7,478 bases of DNA from contig JBJXGC010000010.1 in the NCBI GenBank assembly GCA_046154545.1, positions 1 through 7,478 of the forward strand, read 5' to 3'. The stretch is from JBJXGC01 sp046154545 (GTDB taxonomy: Bacteria; Chloroflexota; Dehalococcoidia; Tepidiformales; Tepidiformaceae). Positions 4,768 to 7,478 of this stretch are shown in pieces (positions within the stretch are counted from its first letter, which is position 1; the number at the start of each line of letters is the position of its first letter). A program made the position numbers and the translations under genes. Under the pieces are notes generated by a model, which was given only the letters and a program-made list of their open reading frames with translations, was not told the DNA's origin and ran no database searches.

Positions 4768-5268
4768 ATGGTGTACACACCCGTCCTTGCGACGCTCGGG
4801 TACGTGCTTTCCGCCGACGGCCAGTCCGTGCTCATGGTCCATCGCATCGGCAGGCCCGACGACACCGCCTTCGGCAAGTACAACGGCCTCGGCGGCAAGG
4901 TCGAGCCCGCCGAGGATGTCGCCACCGCGATGGTCCGCGAGATCCGCGAAGAAGCGGGCATCGAAGTCACCGCGATGGAGCTGCGCGGCACCCTCTCCTG
5001 GCCCGGCTTCGGCCGCGATAACGAGAGCTGGTTCGCCTTCGTCTTCCTCGTCACGGCCTGGGAGGGCGTCCCACTTTCGGAGAACCCGGAAGGCCGCCTG
5101 GAGTGGGTCCCGCTCGCGCGCGTCGCCGCCGATGACCTCCCGATGTGGGAGGGCGACAAGCTCTGGCTGCCCATGGTCTTCGACGGCGACCCCCGCCCCT
5201 TCCACGGCGTCGAGCCGTATGACGGCCTCGACGTGCTCGTCGACCAGTGGCGCTGCACCCGGCTCTGA
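4768..5268 (+). CDS. NUDIX hydrolase, MutT/MTH1-like (probable 8-oxo-dGTP or related diphosphatase)
   Basis: 166 residues. A perfect Nudix box G-x5-E-x7-RE-U-x-EE-x-G-U occupies residues 43-65, with RE at 57-58 and EE at 61-62 for Mg binding. The text just before it, YNGLGGKVE, closely resembles the W-N-G-F-G-G-K-V of human MTH1, pointing to sanitation of oxidised purine nucleotides rather than ADP-ribose hydrolysis. A W-x-PGF and an ESWFAFVFLV strand precede a long C-terminal part ending DGLDVLVDQW. Substrate is inferred. ATG 4768 is chosen for its leaderless-type promoter and because homology starts there; 25 further upstream codons are open but read as non-protein. It lies upstream of the Sec-peroxiredoxin, 110 bp apart, on the same strand; both suit oxidative-stress defence. 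Confidence 0.92.
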   Translation: MVYTPVLATLGYVLSADGQSVLMVHRIGRPDDTAFGKYNGLGGKVEPAEDVATAMVREIREEAGIEVTAMELRGTLSWPGFGRDNESWFAFVFLVTAWEGVPLSENPEGRLEWVPLARVAADDLPMWEGDKLWLPMVFDGDPRPFHGVEPYDGLDVLVDQWRCTRL

Positions 5269-5366
5269 GCCCCCGCCTCTTCTTGTTGCCTTTGAACCTT
5301 GCGAACCTTTGCGTTTACCCGGTTGGGATTCGTCGCTCGATTGTAGCGGACACGCGGCGCCGCCTG

Positions 5367-5372
5367 TACGCT
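5367..5372 (+). promoter_or_regulatory. Leaderless-type -10 hexamer for the peroxiredoxin gene
   Basis: TACGCT ends 6 nt before ATG 5379 with no Shine-Dalgarno between, which predicts a leaderless mRNA. The 110-bp gap before it (5269-5378) also holds a degenerate CCTTTG-AA / CCTTGCG-AA / CCTTTGCG tandem near 5290-5315 of unknown meaning. Confidence 0.45.
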
Positions 5373-5378
5373 TCCCTC

Positions 5379-5846
5379 ATGGCAATCGAAGTCGGACAAC
5401 CCGCCCCTCCATTCTCTGTCCTCGGCAAGGACCGCGCCCAGTTCACGCAGGAATCCTTCCCCGGGAAGCACCTCGTCCTGGCTTTCTACCCGCTCGCCTT
5501 CACCGGCGGCTGAACGGCCGAGATGACCGCCTTCCGGACGCATACGGATGCGTTCACGAAGGCGAATGCCCAGGTCCTGGGCATCTCGGTCGATTCCTTC
5601 GCCGCCGCCGGGGAGTTCCAGGAGAAGCTGGGGCTCGAATTCCCCCTCGCCGGGGACTGGCCGAAGTACCAGGCCGGCCGCGACTACGGCGTCTTCAACG
5701 AGCAGGCCAGCATCCACAACCGGACGACCGTGGTCATCGACAAAGACGGCATCGTGCGCGACATCTACGTCGAAGCCCGCGACTTCGACTCGCACCCGGT
5801 GAAGGCGCTGGAAGCGCTGAAGGCGATGGGCGAGACGATCGATTGA
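5379..5846 (+). CDS. Selenocysteine-containing AhpE-like 1-Cys (1-Sec) peroxiredoxin
   Basis: One 155-residue protein spanning an in-frame TGA at 5511-5513 (codon 45). Before it lies MAIEVGQPAPPFSVLGKD and VLAFYPLAFTGG; after it come TAEMTAFRTH and YGVFNEQASIHNRTTVVID. The catalytic peroxiredoxin motif P-x-x-x-T-x-x-C reads P38-LAF-T42-GG-[TGA45], so the stop replaces the peroxidatic Cys precisely. The supporting Arg is R115 in HNR. Mycobacterial AhpE (153 residues, from memory) has PLAFTGIC with Cys at 45 and YGVFNEQAGIANR, an almost superimposable pattern. There is no other Cys, so no resolving residue: recycling would need an outside thiol such as mycothiol or a thioredoxin-like partner. 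The reading frame is otherwise intact on both sides and ends in a normal TGA. A SECIS-like hairpin follows at 5528-5564. The alternative is a Cys-to-stop mutation or a read error. No selA/B/C/D is in the window. Confidence 0.85.
5511..5513 (+). other. In-frame UGA, predicted selenocysteine codon (Sec45)
   Basis: This TGA lies between the FTGG and TAEMTAFR halves of one peroxiredoxin frame, at the position of the peroxidatic residue. Other genes in the window, including this one, terminate with TGA, so general reassignment of TGA is ruled out and site-specific recoding is required. Confidence 0.82.
5528..5564 (+). promoter_or_regulatory. Candidate bacterial SECIS stem-loop
   Basis: Lower stem: CGCCTTC (5528-5534) pairs with GAAGGCG (5558-5564), 7 bp. 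A 1x2 internal loop (5535 / 5556-5557) follows. Upper stem: GGACGCAT (5536-5543) pairs with ATGCGTTC (5548-5555), 8 bp with one G-U. The apical loop is ACGG (5544-5547). The loop starts 30 nt after the UGA, inside the roughly 16-37 nt range known for bacterial SECIS elements, which lie in coding sequence just downstream of UGA. A G lies in the loop but at position 3, not the commonest position 1-2; if the closing U-A pair opens, the loop is UACGGA. The stem is inside the coding region and is long for chance. Confidence 0.65.
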
Positions 5847-5898
5847 AATGCGTGCGGCTCGCCTTCTCCCGCCCCGCCTACCGGACCGGGAAGCAGAC

Positions 5899-6018
5899 CT
5901 ACGTCGGCTTGCTCGCGTCGGGAACGCGGGCGGCGACATCCCGGTTCCGCCGCCGCCAACCGGCGAAGAAGCCGGATGTGTCAATGAACAAATCGAAGGC
6001 GGGACGGCGACGCCTCAC
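5899..6018 (-). pseudogene. Truncated PIN-domain (VapC-like) toxin remnant
   Basis: GTG at 6018 overlaps the TGA of the HTH gene (GTGA, 6015-6018), the coupling expected of a toxin after its antitoxin. The 39-codon frame starts VRRRRPAFDLFIDTSGFFAG, with F-I-D-T-S-G-F-F-A being the first strand of PIN-domain ribonucleases and its Asp the first acidic metal ligand. It then degenerates into an Arg-rich stretch and stops at TAG (5901-5899). A full PIN domain needs about 130 codons, but only about 50 bp remain before the peroxiredoxin stop on the other strand, and no other frame there carries the later acidic residues. The toxin is therefore lost, by deletion or by replacement of its 3-prime part. 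Confidence 0.6.
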
Positions 6019-6335
6019 CGCGCGGGAGAGAGTGCTTCGGCGACGGCTCGGTGCTTGTCATCGCTCACCCAGCTTGAGGCGGGATCATCGACGAGACCGA
6101 TCAGTTCAAGGATCGCGTCATCGACGCGGAGGCGCCCGGTGAAACGCCTTGGTCTGGGATGGCCCGTCGGCGCTACATCGCCGGCGAACGACGCCTGAAT
6201 GTCCGCCTCTCGGACGCGGATCCAGCGCCCAACCCGATACAGCCGCAGTTGACCGGACGAGATGCATCGACGGATCGTCGTTTTGTGGACGTTGCCCAAC
6301 ACCGCCGCTTCGTGGATGGAGAGGAGGTCATTCAT
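6015..6335 (-). CDS. Excisionase/MerR-type HTH protein, probable orphan antitoxin
   Basis: 106 residues. The N-terminal winged HTH reads LLSIHEAAVLGNVHKTTIRRC, then ISSGQLRLYRVGRWIRVREADI (residues about 4-48), the standard excisionase-family pattern with a recognition helix and an R-V-G-R-W wing. The C-terminal part, DDAILELIGLVDD then VSDDKHRAVAEAL, resembles a D-x-x-L-x-x-IG-x(n)-VS-x-x-KH-x-x-LAEA tail that, from memory, is common on antitoxins placed before PIN toxins. ATG 6335 is chosen as the first residue before the domain; TACAGT (6351-6346) lies 10 nt upstream and would give a leader of only a few bases. It overlaps the PIN remnant by GTGA. It probably once neutralised and autoregulated that toxin; the frame is intact, so it may still bind DNA. 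Confidence 0.75.
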   Translation of the reverse strand: MNDLLSIHEAAVLGNVHKTTIRRCISSGQLRLYRVGRWIRVREADIQASFAGDVAPTGHPRPRRFTGRLRVDDAILELIGLVDDPASSWVSDDKHRAVAEALSPAR

Positions 6336-6484
6336 GGATCCAATCACTGTACCACGCCCGCCAGGTGCCCTCGAACCCGGCCGCGCGGCCGCCCGGCCAC
6401 CGCGACGGCACATACCCGCCCCGTAGTGCCACCGCCCTGAGTCCCTGCAACCCTTCCGTGGCCCCTCCTCCATCTCCCCTCGGC

Positions 6485-6490
6485 TATACT
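6485..6490 (+). promoter_or_regulatory. Leaderless-type -10 hexamer for the acyl-CoA dehydrogenase gene
   Basis: TATACT, close to consensus, ends 7 nt before ATG 6498, with CCCCGCC between and no Shine-Dalgarno. This predicts transcription starting at the start codon. Confidence 0.55.
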
Positions 6491-6497
6491 CCCCGCC

Positions 6498-7478
6498 ATG
6501 CTTTTCAAGGACTCTCCCGAACACGCCGCCTTCCGTGCTGAGCTGCGCCAGTTCCTCGCCGCCGAACTACCGGCGAACGACTGGAACATGCGCAACGACC
6601 GTGACCATCATCCCGAGGGCGGCGCCGAGTTCACCCGCCAGTTCCGCAAGAAGCTGGCCGCCAACGGCTGGGTGACCATGGGCTGGCCGAAGGAGCATGG
6701 TGGCCAGGGCGCGAGCTACATGACCCAGACCGTCTACATGGAAGAGATGAGCAGCGCCGGCGCCCCCGGGGCCTACGACCAGGGCGTCGGGCTGGCCGGC
6801 CCGGCCCTCATGATGTACGGCACGAAAGAGCAGCAGGACCGCTGGATGCCGGGCATGCGCGACACCTCCAGCAGCTGGTGTCAGCTCTTTAGCGAACCCG
6901 GCGCGGGCAGTGACCTCGCCTCGCTCCAGACGAAGGCGACCCGCGACGGCGACGAGTACGTCCTCAACGGCCAGAAGATCTGGAACAGCGGCGCCCAGCA
7001 CGCGGACTGGGGCATCCTCCTCGCCCGCACCGACCCGGAGGCGCCAAAACACAAGGGCATCAGCTATTTCATCATCGATATGAAGTCGCCGGGAGTGAAC
7101 GTGCGCCCGCTCCTGAACCTGATGGGCACGGACCACTTCAGCGAGGTCTTCTTCGATGACGCCCGCATCCCCCAGGACTGCCGCATCGGCGAGGAGAACC
7201 GCGGCTGGTACATCTCCACCACGACGCTCGACCAGGAGCGCAGCTCGATCAACCGCATCGTCATGACCCGGAGCACCCTCGAGGCGCTCATCGCTTACAC
7301 GCGCGAGCAGCCCACCCTCCGCGCTCGCACCGAGATCCGTCACGAACTGGCCGAGCGCCACCTCGAGTTCGAGATCGGCCGCTGGCTCTGTTACCGCGTC
7401 GCCGAGATGCAGAGCAGGGCAAGGTGCCGAACTACGAAGCGTCGATTTCGAAGGTCTTCGGCACCGAGCTCCAGCGCC
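6498..7478 (+). CDS. Acyl-CoA dehydrogenase family protein, partial, with apparent frameshift near 7413
   Basis: About 327 codons are visible and the gene runs off the right edge. The N-terminal helical domain includes WVTMGWPKEHGGQGAS (residues 58-73). The middle beta domain carries the FAD/substrate signature LFSEPGAGSDLASLQTKA (130-147) and YVLNGQKIWNSGAQHADW; the start of the C-terminal helical domain has RGWYISTTTLDQERS. The family oxidises acyl-CoA thioesters to enoyl-CoA with FAD, in fatty-acid or aromatic-acid degradation. After EMQ (codon 305) the frame turns to Arg-rich nonsense, while the +2 frame from 7415 reads QGKVPNYEASISKVFGTELQ, the expected family text. One base is therefore missing at about 7410-7415. 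This may be a sequencing or assembly error or a real inactivating mutation. The catalytic Glu cannot be assigned. Confidence 0.9.
   Translation, partial: MLFKDSPEHAAFRAELRQFLAAELPANDWNMRNDRDHHPEGGAEFTRQFRKKLAANGWVTMGWPKEHGGQGASYMTQTVYMEEMSSAGAPGAYDQGVGLAGPALMMYGTKEQQDRWMPGMRDTSSSWCQLFSEPGAGSDLASLQTKATRDGDEYVLNGQKIWNSGAQHADWGILLARTDPEAPKHKGISYFIIDMKSPGVNVRPLLNLMGTDHFSEVFFDDARIPQDCRIGEENRGWYISTTTLDQERSSINRIVMTRSTLEALIAYTREQPTLRARTEIRHELAERHLEFEIGRWLCYRVAEMQSRARCRTTKRRFRRSSAPSSSA

Noticed and set aside
5511..5513. General reassignment of TGA to a sense codon (code change)
   Set aside because: PNPOx-family, SRPBCC, NUDIX, HTH and the peroxiredoxin itself all end at TGA with tight overlaps to the next genes in several cases, so TGA works as stop here.
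5860..5895. Terminator hairpin after the peroxiredoxin gene (CTTCTCCCG with CGGGAAG)
   Set aside because: The stem needs a two-base bulge and a 15-base loop and is not followed by T residues, so the support is too weak.
4227..5984. 585-codon minus-strand open frame running through the NUDIX and peroxiredoxin genes
   Set aside because: Only its last part (4227-4658) is the real SRPBCC gene. Upstream it is low-complexity Arg/Ser/Pro-rich antisense of clear plus-strand genes, open merely because GC is high.
4787..6142. 451-codon plus-strand frame
   Set aside because: It is a shifted reading of the NUDIX and peroxiredoxin genes, with Ser/Arg/Pro-biased composition and no domain.
5848..6198. 116-codon plus-strand frame directly after the peroxiredoxin
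   Set aside because: Arg/Pro/Ser-rich, no ribosome site, and antisense to the HTH gene and PIN remnant.

Overview
The window is high-GC bacterial DNA. One hand-counted 60-base stretch of chromosomal coding sequence is about 68% GC, while a 60-base stretch inside the mobile element is about 48%. TGA is a normal stop for many genes here, so the code is standard. The gene mix (PPOX-fold flavin or F420 proteins, a SnoaL-like protein, SRPBCC, AhpE-like peroxiredoxin, acyl-CoA dehydrogenase) and the frequent leaderless-looking starts fit Chloroflexota or Actinomycetota. The window does not decide between them, and that assignment is inference.

Layout. At 1-763 (minus strand) a PNPOx-family flavin protein is translationally coupled (ATGA overlap) to the start of a PPK2-like polyphosphate kinase that runs off the left edge. 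Diverging from it, 840-1304 (plus) is a second small PPOX-family protein. An intact IS1595-family (ISXO2-like) element occupies 1319-3315. It has 22-bp imperfect terminal inverted repeats (20 of 22 identical) and a perfect 8-bp target duplication (ACAGCTAA). It carries a transposase, a 47-codon divergent small ORF, and a two-TM cargo gene on the opposite strand whose frame is cut by an in-frame TGA. The element sits in what was a 17-bp gap between two convergent genes and damaged neither. At 3327-4658 (minus) lie a SnoaL-like protein, an unrecognised protein and an SRPBCC protein; the last two are coupled by a GTGA overlap. At 4768-5268 (plus) is a MutT/MTH1-like NUDIX hydrolase.

The main discovery is at 5379-5846 (plus). 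A complete AhpE-like peroxiredoxin has an in-frame TGA at codon 45, exactly where the peroxidatic cysteine of the PxxxTxxC motif belongs. A 15-bp stem-loop with a 4-nt apical loop lies 30 nt downstream, in the window expected of a bacterial SECIS. The best reading is a selenocysteine peroxiredoxin that a standard gene caller would split or drop.

At 5899-6335 (minus) there is an excisionase/MerR-like HTH protein with an antitoxin-like tail. It is coupled by GTGA to a decapitated PIN-domain (VapC-like) remnant that keeps only its first strand, making a broken toxin-antitoxin module. From 6498 to the right edge an acyl-CoA dehydrogenase begins, with an apparent one-base deletion near 7410-7415.

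Regulation. Several genes (NUDIX, peroxiredoxin, acyl-CoA dehydrogenase, the IS cargo, probably the HTH gene) have a TANNNT -10-like hexamer 6-10 nt before the start codon and no Shine-Dalgarno, which suggests leaderless mRNAs. Others (both PPOX genes, SRPBCC, the transposase, the 47-aa ORF) have clear Shine-Dalgarno sequences. The NUDIX hydrolase and the Sec-peroxiredoxin are adjacent and both plausibly serve oxidative-damage defence. No stretch longer than 300 bases lacks a gene.
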